NCBI RefSeq assembly: GCF_900110945.1
Contig: NZ_FOFL01000003.1
Location: 310,001-374,000 of the forward strand
From: Devosia sp. YR412
GTDB taxonomy: Bacteria > Pseudomonadota > Alphaproteobacteria > Rhizobiales > Devosiaceae
DNA: 64,000 nucleotides
Direction: 5' to 3'
A program made the translations under genes and the position numbers. The notes under the pieces were generated by a model that had not been told where the DNA came from, ran no database searches, and was given only the letters and a program-made list of their open reading frames with translations. Each line of letters starts with the position of its first letter. Within the stretch, counting starts at the first letter, position 1. Shown here piece by piece: positions 16,617-26,910 of the stretch.

Positions 16617-18221
16617 ATGACTGAACCGATCAAGGTTTCGACGACAATTCACGCTGACCAGCCGACCGAGCCCTATCATCCGCTGTGGAACTGGTTTGGC
16701 TATGACGAGCCGAACTACACCTATTCCCCGCATGGCAAGAAGCTGCTCAAGGAGCTGACGGAGCTCAGCAATACGGCGCCCCATATCCGCACCCACAACC
16801 TGCTGACCTCGGGCGATGGCGTGGCGGCTCTCAAGTGGGGCTCGACCAATGCCTATAGCGAGGATGCCGACGGCAACCCGGTGTATGACTGGACCATCAT
16901 GGACCAGATCTTTGATGCCTATATGGAGGCGGGCAATATCCCGCTGGTGCAGATCGGCTTCATGCCTGAGGCGCTGTCGGACTTCCAGGGCGAGTACAAG
17001 CATCACTGGGCGCCGGCCGATCCCTATGCCACCATCATGACTGGTTGGGCTGTGCCGCCCAACAATCTCAAGAAATGGGGCGATCTGGTCTATGCCTGGG
17101 CACGGCACATGGCCGACCGCTATGGCGAGGAGAAAGTCTCGACCTGGCCATGGGAAGTCTGGAACGAGCCGGATGGGCTCTACTGGCACGGCACCATCCC
17201 CGAATTCTGCGAAATGTATGACGTCAGCGCCAAGGCGGTGAGGCGGGCTCTGCCCAATGCCCGCGTTGGTGGTCCGCACACCTGCGGCGCCTTCTCCAAT
17301 CCCAAGGCGCAGAAGTTCCTGCGCGAATTCCTGCAATATGTCGTCGACCACAAGTCGCCGCTCGACTTCATCGCCTTCCACGCCAAGGGCAATCCGGTGA
17401 TCTGGAAGGATCACGTGCGCATGGGCGTGCACAAGCAGTTGCGCGATATCGAGACCAATCTCGATATCATCAACGAATTCCCCACCCTCAGCCACCTGCC
17501 GGTGGTGATCGGTGAAAGCGATCCGGAAGGTTGCGCTGCCTGCTCGGCCCGCGTGCATCCGCAGAACGGCTATCGCAACGGCCCGCTCTATAGCGTCTAT
17601 GTCGTCGAGAGCATGCTGCGCACCTATGAGCTGGCCAAGCTCAAGAACATCCATATCGAAGGCGCCGTCACCTGGGCCTTCCTGTTCGATGACCAGGCCT
17701 GGTACGACGGCTTCCGCGATCTCGCCACCAATGGCGTCGACAAGGCGGTGCTCAACGGCTTCCGCATGCTCGGCAAGCTGGGCGGCGATTGGCTATCCAC
17801 GCAAAGCAGCCATCGCCGCGACCTGCAGGAGATCATGGAACACGGCGTGCGCGGCGAGCCCGACGTCAATGTGGTCGCGACCCGCGATGACAAGGGCATC
17901 AGTGTGCTGGTCTGGCATTATCACGACGATGACGAAGCCGGCCCCGATGCCGAGGTCAGCATTGCCATCGACGGCTGGGGTGATCGCAAGGCGTCGCTCA
18001 AGCACTTCCGCATGGACGAGACCCACTCCAATTCCTTTGGCGTCTGGAAAGCCATGGGCAAGCCGGAAAATCCGCAGGGCGCGGATTATGCCAAGCTCGA
18101 AGCCTCGGGCCAGCTCGCCCAGATCGAAGACGTGGCCAGCGTCGCGGTCAACGGCGGAAAGATAGAGCTTCGGACCACGCTGCCGCGTCAGGGCGTATCC
18201 CTCCTGCGCCTCGACTGGTAG
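16617..18221 (+). CDS. Beta-xylosidase, glycoside hydrolase family 39
   Basis: A 534-residue retaining glycosidase that releases xylose, or a related sugar, from the non-reducing end of short oligosaccharides. The acid/base lies in EVWNEPDG (Glu184) and the nucleophile in VIGESDPEG (Glu300), a spacing of 116 residues that fits GH39. A C-terminal beta-sandwich follows from about residue 400. There is no signal peptide, so it acts in the cytoplasm on sugars imported by the neighbouring ABC system. The ATG at 16617 has AGAGGAAG upstream; the frame is open further left but without a ribosome site. Specificity (xylose or another pentose) is not certain. Confidence 0.9.
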   Translation: MTEPIKVSTTIHADQPTEPYHPLWNWFGYDEPNYTYSPHGKKLLKELTELSNTAPHIRTHNLLTSGDGVAALKWGSTNAYSEDADGNPVYDWTIMDQIFDAYMEAGNIPLVQIGFMPEALSDFQGEYKHHWAPADPYATIMTGWAVPPNNLKKWGDLVYAWARHMADRYGEEKVSTWPWEVWNEPDGLYWHGTIPEFCEMYDVSAKAVRRALPNARVGGPHTCGAFSNPKAQKFLREFLQYVVDHKSPLDFIAFHAKGNPVIWKDHVRMGVHKQLRDIETNLDIINEFPTLSHLPVVIGESDPEGCAACSARVHPQNGYRNGPLYSVYVVESMLRTYELAKLKNIHIEGAVTWAFLFDDQAWYDGFRDLATNGVDKAVLNGFRMLGKLGGDWLSTQSSHRRDLQEIMEHGVRGEPDVNVVATRDDKGISVLVWHYHDDDEAGPDAEVSIAIDGWGDRKASLKHFRMDETHSNSFGVWKAMGKPENPQGADYAKLEASGQLAQIEDVASVAVNGGKIELRTTLPRQGVSLLRLDW

Positions 18222-18231
18222 GTCCGACAGA

Positions 18232-18270
18232 GGAGCGCGCCCCACTCCCTGGCGCGCTCCATCTTTTTCT
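18232..18270 (+). terminator. Rho-independent terminator after the GH39 gene
   Basis: GGAGCGCGCC (18232-18241) and GGCGCGCTCC (18251-18260) form a perfect 10-bp stem with a 9-base loop, followed by ATCTTTTTCT. It ends the GH39 transcript 10 bp after the stop codon. Confidence 0.85.
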
Positions 18271-18299
18271 TAGCCTCTTGAGGGGGGCTTTGGTGGGGC

Positions 18300-18437
18300 T
18301 CTGTGGCCAGCCATCACCCCACCCTCAATCCCTCCCCATTCAGGGGAGGGAAGCCCTCGCTCAGCGGACTCGATCTTTCTTATCCCTCCCCCTTGTGGGG
18401 AGGGTGGCCCCGAAGGGGTCGGGTGGGGGACTGGGAG
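18300..18437. repeat. Composite G/C-rich palindromic repeat, two units
   Basis: Two opposed units share CCCTCCCC...GGGGAGGG hairpins, at about 18339-18360 and 18383-18404, flanked by CACCCCACCC and GGGTGGGG. They belong to the same dispersed family as the copies at 44745-44793, 63449-63493 and 63527-63573. The element sits between converging transcripts (GH39 and the GntR gene). Confidence 0.7.
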
Positions 18438-18477
18438 CTCTAAGCTGAACGCTAGCTAAGGGAGAGTTTCAACAGCC

Positions 18478-19137
18478 TCACACAAGCCGGTTGAGATACC
18501 GCGCCTTGCTCGGCTGCAAATGGTCGACACAGAGCTGCGCCAAAACCCAATTATCCTGCCCCCTGAGCATTTCGATCATCAGCCGGTGATGGTCATGGGC
18601 GATGCGCAGGGCGTCGGTATTGGCCATGGAATTGGCCCGCACCGGCAGGCTCAGCCGCATGTAGAGCTCGATCGACTGCACCAGATGATCATTGCCGCAG
18701 GCGCCGAACAGCGTCAGGTGAAAGCGGTCATTGGCCTCGTGCACGCCGCGCAGGAAGCCGGCTTCGATATGCTGGCCGTGCTCGGCATGGATGGCATTGA
18801 GTTCATCGATCAGGCTTTGCGGCGCGGGCAGCGGAATCCACAGCGCAGCCTGCCGCTGCAGCAATTCGCGCACCGCGTAGATTTCCTGCACCTGCTTGGG
18901 CGTCAGCGAGCGCACCGTGGCGCCGCGATTGCGCTCGCGCACCACGATGCCCATGGCTTCGAGCTGCACCAGCGCCTGGCGCGCGAAATGCCGCGTCACG
19001 GCAAAGCGAGCCAGCAGCGTATCCTCGGTCAGCCGCGTGCCTGGGGCCAGGCGGCCGAAGATAATGTCTTCCTCGAGCGCCCGGGCAATCGACATGTCGT
19101 CATGCTCGTCGGGATGAATATCGTTTGCGGCTTTCAA
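18478..19137 (-). CDS. GntR-family regulator with FCD domain
   Basis: A 219-residue FadR-subfamily regulator. The N-terminal winged helix is around LEEDIIFGRLAPGTRLTEDT and FAVTRHFARQALVQLEAMGI; the C-terminal FCD ligand domain contains the metal-ligand pattern EANDRFHLTLF and a later AHDHHRLMIEML. FCD regulators often sense sugar acids or their dehydration products. It is 27 bp downstream of the Gfo/Idh/MocA gene on the same strand. It is the best candidate to bind the repeated TTATTGACAA elements of this locus; this is an inference. Confidence 0.92.
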   Translation of the reverse strand: MKAANDIHPDEHDDMSIARALEEDIIFGRLAPGTRLTEDTLLARFAVTRHFARQALVQLEAMGIVVRERNRGATVRSLTPKQVQEIYAVRELLQRQAALWIPLPAPQSLIDELNAIHAEHGQHIEAGFLRGVHEANDRFHLTLFGACGNDHLVQSIELYMRLSLPVRANSMANTDALRIAHDHHRLMIEMLRGQDNWVLAQLCVDHLQPSKARYLNRLV

Positions 19138-19164
19138 TTGAGGCTCCTGGCAGTCAGGCCTATT

Positions 19165-20196
19165 CTAGCGCGGTTCGCGCGCCGGGTCGAACGCTGCCAG
19201 CCGGTAGATATCCTCCACCAGCTTCAGCGTCTCGAGATTATCTTCCGGCGAGGTCTCGAAGGGCATGCCGTCATCCAGCCGGTCGATGAAGTGCTGGATC
19301 GCAGCGTCATAAGAGCCCTGATAGGTCGCGTCGGCATCGAACTGCTCGTCGCGGTCGGCCGCGCCTGCAGCGGTCAGGCGGTTGCCATCCAGACTCACGG
19401 TGCCCCGGGTGCCGATGATCCGCAACTGGTCGCGCGGCGCCGGTGGCGCCCCATGCACGGCCAGATTGCCTATCACCTGCACCAGCACGCCATCCACCCG
19501 CCGCCGCAGGGTGATCGCTGCAATGTCCTCGGCCACGATGTCCTTATTGCTGCGCTCAAGCTTGGCCGCCACCACATCCATGTCGCCGATCAGGAAACGC
19601 AGCGTATCGAGCTGGTGGATCAGCACCTCCATCACCAGCAGCCGCTCCTGTCGGGCAAAGAACGGCTGGCGCACCAAAGCGGGTCGTTGGCCCGCCGCAT
19701 CGCGGATCATGCCGCTCGACAGAAAATCCAGGCGCACCTGCCGGACCTCGCCGACCAAGCCCTCGTCGAGCCAGCTCTTGAGGTGGCGATACCAGGCGCG
19801 GAAACGCCAGTTCTCATGCACCATCAAACGACAGGCAGGTTGCAAGCTTTCCAGCAGCAAGCTTGCTGCAAAGTGGGTGGTTGCCAGCGGTTTCTGGCAA
19901 AGGATGGCGACCCCGCGCGATGCCGCCAGTTCCACCAGTTCGGCGTGATATTCGCGCGGTGCGCAGATATCGACAATATCGAGGTCGGCTGCATTCAGCA
20001 TGGCCTCAGCACTGGCAAACACCTGAGGGATAGCAAAATTCTCCGCTCGTGCGCTGGCCGTTTCGAGCGACGGATCGGCAATGGCTACCAGCTCGACGCG
20101 ATCGGCCAGCTTCTGCCACGCCGGCAGGTGGTATTGGCTCACCCAACCGGCACCAATCACCCCGAGACGCCGCCTTTTCCGCATTTCCGCCTGCAT
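19165..20196 (-). CDS. Gfo/Idh/MocA-family oxidoreductase
   Basis: A 343-residue NAD(P)-dependent sugar dehydrogenase-type protein. The Rossmann motif is GVIGAGWVSQYHLPAW near the N-terminus, and CQKPLATT is the usual EKP-type segment with a Gln replacing the common Glu. The ATG at 20194-20196 has GGGAGGG upstream. It is divergent from the sugar-acid dehydratase and cotranscribed with the GntR gene. In this context it could oxidise a pentose to its lactone, the first step for the dehydratase pathway, but other family members act on inositols or amino sugars. Confidence 0.88.
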   Translation of the reverse strand: MQAEMRKRRRLGVIGAGWVSQYHLPAWQKLADRVELVAIADPSLETASARAENFAIPQVFASAEAMLNAADLDIVDICAPREYHAELVELAASRGVAILCQKPLATTHFAASLLLESLQPACRLMVHENWRFRAWYRHLKSWLDEGLVGEVRQVRLDFLSSGMIRDAAGQRPALVRQPFFARQERLLVMEVLIHQLDTLRFLIGDMDVVAAKLERSNKDIVAEDIAAITLRRRVDGVLVQVIGNLAVHGAPPAPRDQLRIIGTRGTVSLDGNRLTAAGAADRDEQFDADATYQGSYDAAIQHFIDRLDDGMPFETSPEDNLETLKLVEDIYRLAAFDPAREPR

Positions 20197-20386
20197 TCGC
20201 GGCCCTCCCAATGCGCTTATTTGTCAATAATCTATCGGATGAGTCCGCGCTGCAACAGCGATTTCATCCAAAAATACAGGTGATTGTCAACTTCGCGCAA
20301 AGTGTTTTATTGACAATTCGGCTTGCGGGTTTAGGTTGGCAGGCAAGCGGCGAAGGTCAACCTCCGCCTTTCGGGAGGATTGTATT
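20197..20386. promoter_or_regulatory. Divergent control region before the sugar-acid dehydratase
   Basis: Contains TTGTCAATAA (20221-20230), ATTGTCAA (20283-20290) and TTATTGACAAT (20307-20317); the last two form a perfect 8-bp inverted repeat 19 bp apart. The rightward promoter reads TTGACA (20310-20315), 16 bp, TAGGTT (20332-20337). Leftward, TTGCAG, 17 bp, GATTAT can be drawn for the Gfo/Idh gene, with the TTATTGACAA element just downstream of the -10, a position suited to repression. Confidence 0.6.
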
Positions 20387-22081
20387 TTGTCCAACGGGCT
20401 GCGCCGCAAGCTGACCAGCTATGGCGATCAGGGCTTCTCCCTGTTCCTGCGCAAGGCGTTCATCAAGGCGATGGGTTATTCCGACGATGCGCTCGACCGG
20501 CCCATCGTCGGCATCGCCAATACCTATTCCGACTACAATCCCTGCCACGGCAATGTCCCGCAGCTGATCGAGGCGGTCAAACGCGGCGTGATGCTGAATG
20601 GCGCGCTGCCCATGGTCTTCCCGACCATCTCCATCCACGAGAGCTTTGCCTCGCCCACTTCGATGTATCTGCGCAATCTGATGGCGATGGAAACCGAGGA
20701 AATGATCCGCGCCCAGCCGATGGATAGCGTGGTGCTGATCGGCGGCTGCGACAAGACCCTGCCGGCCCAGATCATGGCGGCCGCTTCGAGCGAAATCCCG
20801 GCGATTTTCCTGCCGACCGGCCCGATGGGCACCGGCCATCATAAGGGCGAGCGGCTCGGCGCTTGCACCGACTGTCGCCGCATGTGGGGCCGCTTCCGCG
20901 CCGGCGAGATCGATGAGGCCGAGATAACCGAGGTCAACAACAAGCTGGTCTCCTCCATTGGCACCTGCACCGTCATGGGTACCGCCAGCACCATGGCTAA
21001 TCTCACTGAGGTCATGGGCCTCTGCCTGCCCAAGGCCGGCTCTGCTCCCGCCACCGATTCCGAACGAATGCGCCTTGCCGAAGCCACCGGCGCGCAGGCG
21101 GCCAAGCTGGCCAGCGAGGGCGGGCTGACCGTGCGCGAACTGCTGACGCCCAATGCCATCAAGAATGCTCTCGTCGCCCTGCAGGCCATGGGTGGCTCGA
21201 CCAATGCGGTGGTGCATCTGGCGGCCATCTGCGGCCGGCTGGGCTTCAAGCTCGACATGGACCTGCTCGACCAGATCGGCCAGCGCGTGCCGCTGCTGGT
21301 CGACCTGCAGCCTTCGGGCCAGCATTACATGGCCGAATTCCACAAGGCCGGCGGCGTGCCGGCGCTGCTCAAGGAAGTGCGCCACGAACTCGATGACACT
21401 GCCCCCACGGTCTATGGCAGCAGTATCGGCCAGGTGATCGACGCGGTGATCGACGAGCCGGGCCAGACCATCATCCGTACCGTCGTCGCGCCGCTCAAGC
21501 CGATCGGCACGCTGGCCGTGCTGAAGGGCAATCTCACCCCGCGCGGTGCGGTCATCAAGCAGTCGGCCGCCTCCAAGATCCTGATGCAGCACACTGGCCG
21601 CGCCGTGGTGTTCGACAGCGTCGAAGACCTCAGTAACCGCATCGACAGCGACGATCTCGACGTCACCGCCGATGACGTGCTGGTATTGCGCAATGCCGGC
21701 CCCAAGGGTGCGCCGGGCATGCCGGAAGCGGGCTACCTGCCCATTCCGCGCAAGCTGGCGCGGCAGGGCGTCAAGGACATGGTGCGCATTTCCGACGCGC
21801 GGATGAGCGGCACCGCCTTTGGCACGGTGATCCTCCACATCTCGCCGGAAGCCGCCGACAATGGCCCACTGGCCATCGTCCGCACTGGCGATACCATCAC
21901 GCTCGACGTGAAGGCGCGCCGCATCGATCTCAATATCGACGCCGCGGAATTCGACCGCCGCATGGCGGCGCTGCCGCCCATTCCCGAGGGTCCGACCCGC
22001 GGCTATGCCCATCTCTATCATCACCACGTGATGCAGGCCGACGAAGGCGCCGATTTCGATTTCCTGCAGGTTGCCCCGTGA
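20387..22081 (+). CDS. IlvD/Edd-family sugar-acid dehydratase
   Basis: A 564-residue Fe-S dehydratase of the dihydroxyacid/6-phosphogluconate dehydratase family. The cluster ligands are in GGCDKTLPAQIMA, CTDCRRMWGRF and GTCTVMGTASTMANL; PA in place of the PG of true IlvD points to an L-arabinonate or D-xylonate type enzyme giving a 2-keto-3-deoxy sugar acid. The start is a TTG at 20387 (MSNGLRRKLTSYGDQG) with GGGAGG eight bases upstream; the upstream ATG frames lack this. The stop overlaps the next gene's GTG, starting a tight four-gene catabolic operon. Confidence 0.9.
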   Translation: MSNGLRRKLTSYGDQGFSLFLRKAFIKAMGYSDDALDRPIVGIANTYSDYNPCHGNVPQLIEAVKRGVMLNGALPMVFPTISIHESFASPTSMYLRNLMAMETEEMIRAQPMDSVVLIGGCDKTLPAQIMAAASSEIPAIFLPTGPMGTGHHKGERLGACTDCRRMWGRFRAGEIDEAEITEVNNKLVSSIGTCTVMGTASTMANLTEVMGLCLPKAGSAPATDSERMRLAEATGAQAAKLASEGGLTVRELLTPNAIKNALVALQAMGGSTNAVVHLAAICGRLGFKLDMDLLDQIGQRVPLLVDLQPSGQHYMAEFHKAGGVPALLKEVRHELDDTAPTVYGSSIGQVIDAVIDEPGQTIIRTVVAPLKPIGTLAVLKGNLTPRGAVIKQSAASKILMQHTGRAVVFDSVEDLSNRIDSDDLDVTADDVLVLRNAGPKGAPGMPEAGYLPIPRKLARQGVKDMVRISDARMSGTAFGTVILHISPEAADNGPLAIVRTGDTITLDVKARRIDLNIDAAEFDRRMAALPPIPEGPTRGYAHLYHHHVMQADEGADFDFLQVAP

Positions 22082-22935
22082 CGGATCAGAACGCTCCGCT
22101 TTGCCTGGCGCCGCTCCCTCTGTCTCGCGATCCGCTCTCCCGCCTGCCAGCCGGCACAGTGGATAGCCATTTCCATGTGTTCAAGGCCGGCGCGGTGCTC
22201 AATGTCCCGCGCAGCTACACCCCGCAAATCCAGACCCTGGTGCAGTGGCAGGACCTCGCCGCCAGGCTCGGCATGGCGCGTGGCGTGCTGGTGCAGCCCA
22301 GCGTCTACGGCGTGGACAATTCCGTGCTGGTCGAGGCTCTTTGTGCTGATCCGGCAAATCTACGCGGCGTGGTGGTCATCCCGCCCGAGACCAGCACGGA
22401 CGAGCTGGCGCGGCTCGACCGGCTCGGGGTGCGCGGCATCCGCATCAACCTGCGCAACAAGGCCGGTATTGGCCTCGATGCCTTAGAGGCTCTGGCGCCG
22501 CGCATTCGTCCGCTGGGCTGGCATGTGGTGTTCCAGGTGGGGGCCGAGGCGATTGCCAGTGTGGCCGAACTCGCCGAGCGCCACGGGCTGACCGGCATTA
22601 TCGACCATCTTGCCTTCATGTCGCTCGACCCGGTCGGACAGCCGCTCGATGACCTCAAGCGCGCCCTCGACGGCGGGCTGCTCTATGCCAAGATTTCGGC
22701 GCCCTACCGGCTACGCGATACGGCCGGTCACGCCGGGTATAGGCAAGCAGTTCGTAGTCTTGTAGACAATTATACAAACAGGCTCTTGTGGGGCAGTGAC
22801 TGGCCGCATACTGAGCTGTTCGACACCATGGTGGAGGATGCCGATCTGATCGATCTCAGCCTCGATGTGGTGCCGCCGCAGGCGCGCGAGCTGGTTTTCG
22901 TGCGCAACGCCGAAATGCTTTACTGGTCGCGCTGA
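22078..22935 (+). CDS. Amidohydrolase-family lactonase (LigI/pyrone-dicarboxylate lactonase type)
   Basis: A 285-residue TIM-barrel hydrolase of the amidohydrolase-2 family. VDSHFHVFKAG gives the first metal/substrate histidines, IIDHLAFM a further one, and WGSDWPH the catalytic Asp near the C-terminus. In this operon it likely opens a sugar lactone to the acid that the dehydratase uses. The start GTG overlaps the dehydratase stop. A stretch near 22750-22790 uses AT-rich, rare-looking codons, unlike the rest of the gene. Confidence 0.85.
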   Translation: MTDQNAPLCLAPLPLSRDPLSRLPAGTVDSHFHVFKAGAVLNVPRSYTPQIQTLVQWQDLAARLGMARGVLVQPSVYGVDNSVLVEALCADPANLRGVVVIPPETSTDELARLDRLGVRGIRINLRNKAGIGLDALEALAPRIRPLGWHVVFQVGAEAIASVAELAERHGLTGIIDHLAFMSLDPVGQPLDDLKRALDGGLLYAKISAPYRLRDTAGHAGYRQAVRSLVDNYTNRLLWGSDWPHTELFDTMVEDADLIDLSLDVVPPQARELVFVRNAEMLYWSR

Positions 22936-22958
22936 CCCATCCCGAGCGGAGAATTCTG

Positions 22959-23891
22959 ATGCCATTGCTCACCGAAGACGCGAAAGGCGTCTATGTGATC
23001 GCCGTTACCCCCTTTACCGATGCCGGGGAGGTGGACTGGAACAGCGTCGACCGCATGGTCGATTTCTACGAGGAAAAAGGCGTCACCGGGATGACCATCC
23101 TGGGCCTTTTGGGTGAAGCGCCGAAGCTGACCTCGGAAGAATCCCGCGCCATTGCCAAGCGCGTCATCGACCGCGTTGCCGGCCGGCTACCGATCGTTGT
23201 CGGCGTCACCGCGCCGGGCCTCGCGCCGATGCGCGAACTGGCCGCTTCGGTGATGGATCTGGGCGCGGCGGGCGTCATGGTGGCGCCGCCGTGGACCACC
23301 AAGACCGACGACCAGGCCTATGCCTTCTATGCCTCGGTCGGCGATGCCCTGGGCAAGACCCCCTGGGTATTGCAGGATTATCCGCTGACCACCAATGTGA
23401 CCATTGCCCCCAAGGTGATCGAGCGCATCATCAAGGATGTGCCGACCTGCGTCATGCTCAAGCATGAGGACTGGCCGGGCCTTTCCAAGATCACCGCCCT
23501 GCGCGCCTCGAGCGACAAGGGCGAGACGCGCCGTATCTCCATCCTCTGCGGCAATGGTGGCCTGTTCCTGCCCGAGGAAATGGGCCGCGGTGCCGATGGC
23601 GCCATGACCGGTTTCTGCTATCCGGAAATGATGGTCGGCGTGGTCGAGAGCTATGCCAAGGGCGATGTGCAGCGCGCCCACGACATTTTCGACGCCTATC
23701 TGCCGCTGGTGCGCTACGAGCAGCAGCCGGGCATCGGCCTATCGGCCCGCAAATATGTGCTGGCCAAGCGCGGCGTGATTGCCTCCTCTGCCCTGCGCAA
23801 GCCGGGCGGCGCGCTCTCAAAGGGCGATATCGCCGACGTTGAACTGCTGCTGGCCCGCCAGGACAAGCGCATCGCGGAGCTTGGCCTGTGA
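22959..23891 (+). CDS. DapA-family 2-keto-3-deoxy sugar acid aldolase/dehydratase
   Basis: A 310-residue class I lyase of the dihydrodipicolinate synthase/N-acetylneuraminate lyase family. The Schiff-base lysine is in MLKHEDWPG, and the conserved tyrosine in DYPLTTNV. GLLGEAPKLTSEE replaces the usual GTTGE motif with GLLGE. In context it would act on 2-keto-3-deoxy-pentonate, either dehydrating it to 2-ketoglutarate semialdehyde or cleaving it to pyruvate and glycolaldehyde. GAGCGGAG precedes the ATG. It overlaps the SDR gene by four bases. Confidence 0.88.
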   Translation: MPLLTEDAKGVYVIAVTPFTDAGEVDWNSVDRMVDFYEEKGVTGMTILGLLGEAPKLTSEESRAIAKRVIDRVAGRLPIVVGVTAPGLAPMRELAASVMDLGAAGVMVAPPWTTKTDDQAYAFYASVGDALGKTPWVLQDYPLTTNVTIAPKVIERIIKDVPTCVMLKHEDWPGLSKITALRASSDKGETRRISILCGNGGLFLPEEMGRGADGAMTGFCYPEMMVGVVESYAKGDVQRAHDIFDAYLPLVRYEQQPGIGLSARKYVLAKRGVIASSALRKPGGALSKGDIADVELLLARQDKRIAELGL

Positions 23892-24673
23892 AGCTCGGGA
23901 TCGCAGGCAAGCGCGCAATTGTCCTGGGCGCCAGCAAGGGGCTGGGTGCGGCCATCGCTGTCGCTTTGGCCAATGAGGGCGTCACCGTCATCGGCGGCGC
24001 CCGTTCGGTGGATAAGATCACGGCGCTTAATCAACGGCTAGAAGCCAATACAAGCGGCACTATCACCGGCCTGTCGCTCGATCTCTCAGATCCGGCTTCG
24101 GTGGCCGCCTTCATCAGCGCGGTGGAAAGCGCCGGTGGTGCCGATATCGTTGTCAACAATTCCGGCGGCCCGCCGCCAGGCGAAGCCGGCACCATCGCGC
24201 CCGCAGAATTTTCCCGCGCCTTCGACACCATGGTTACCCCGCTTGTCGCCATCACCCAGGCCATGCTGCCCGGCATGAAGGCGCGTCGGTGGGGTCGTAT
24301 CGTGACGCTGACCTCCTCGGGTGTCGAAGCTCCGATCGCGCGACTGGCTTTGTCGAATGCCCTGCGCCAGTCGCTGGTCGGCTGGAGCAAGACGCTGGCC
24401 GCCGAAGTGGCCGGTGACAATATCACCGCCAATGTGGTGGTGCAGGGTCGCGTCCACACCGATCGCGTCGATGAACTGGACGCCGGTGCCGCCAAGCGGC
24501 TGGGCAAGAGCCTGGACGAGGTGCGGGCGCAGTCGATCGCGACCATTCCGGCCGGCCGCTATGGCAGACCGGAGGAGCTGGCCGATGTCGTTACCTTCCT
24601 CGCCAGCGAACGCTCGTCCTATATCACCGGCAGCCTGATCCGCGTTGACGGCGGCATGCTCAAGAACATCTGA
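23888..24673 (+). CDS. SDR-family protein with altered catalytic residues
   Basis: A 261-residue short-chain dehydrogenase/reductase-fold protein. The cofactor motif GASKGLGAAIA (TGxxxGxG class) and NNSGGPPPG (NNAG position) are clear. Where YxxxK should be, the sequence is LALSNALRQSLVGWSKTL; counting back from the conserved GWSKTLA block puts Ser and Arg at those positions. I recall an SDR subfamily with the LALSN pattern, so this is inherited divergence and not a sequencing error. It ends the sugar-acid operon. It may oxidise a pentose or deoxy-keto acid by a different mechanism, or be non-catalytic. Confidence 0.85.
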   Translation: MKLGIAGKRAIVLGASKGLGAAIAVALANEGVTVIGGARSVDKITALNQRLEANTSGTITGLSLDLSDPASVAAFISAVESAGGADIVVNNSGGPPPGEAGTIAPAEFSRAFDTMVTPLVAITQAMLPGMKARRWGRIVTLTSSGVEAPIARLALSNALRQSLVGWSKTLAAEVAGDNITANVVVQGRVHTDRVDELDAGAAKRLGKSLDEVRAQSIATIPAGRYGRPEELADVVTFLASERSSYITGSLIRVDGGMLKNI

Positions 24674-24715
24674 GCCTGGTAGCATCCCCATGATCGCCGA
24701 TGCCGGTGCCGCCGG

Positions 24716-26732
<2,017 letters not shown>

Positions 26733-26755
26733 ACAAGCGGATCTATAGGCGCGCG

Positions 26756-26822
26756 AAACCAAATATCCACTCAGGGCAAAAACCACTTTGTTTTCCAATG
26801 CTTGTATTAAACCAAATATCCA
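26756..26822. repeat. 14-bp direct repeat pair
   Basis: AAACCAAATATCCA occurs exactly at 26756-26769 and again at 26809-26822, in a locally AT-rich spacer between convergent genes. It may mark a past insertion or recombination event. No transposase is present between the copies. Confidence 0.55.
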
Positions 26823-26854
26823 AATCGACGGTGGCGCTGGGCCAGATTACAAAC

Positions 26855-26889
26855 GCAAACAAAAAGGCCGCGCCAGTGTGCGCGGCCTT
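26855..26889 (-). terminator. Rho-independent terminator of the leftward reductase operon
   Basis: On the minus strand AAGGCCGCGC, a 6-base loop, GCGCGGCCTT is followed by TTTGTTTG. The perfect 10-bp stem (26864-26889) with a T-rich tail lies 21 bp after the stop of the small DNA-binding-like gene. Confidence 0.85.
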
Positions 26890-26910
26890 CCCCATCCATT
26901 GCCTCATACG

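Noticed and set aside
20357..22027. 556-codon open frame opposite the sugar-acid dehydratase
   Set aside because: It mirrors codon positions of the dehydratase, has no start signal or domain and is dominated by shadow-type composition.
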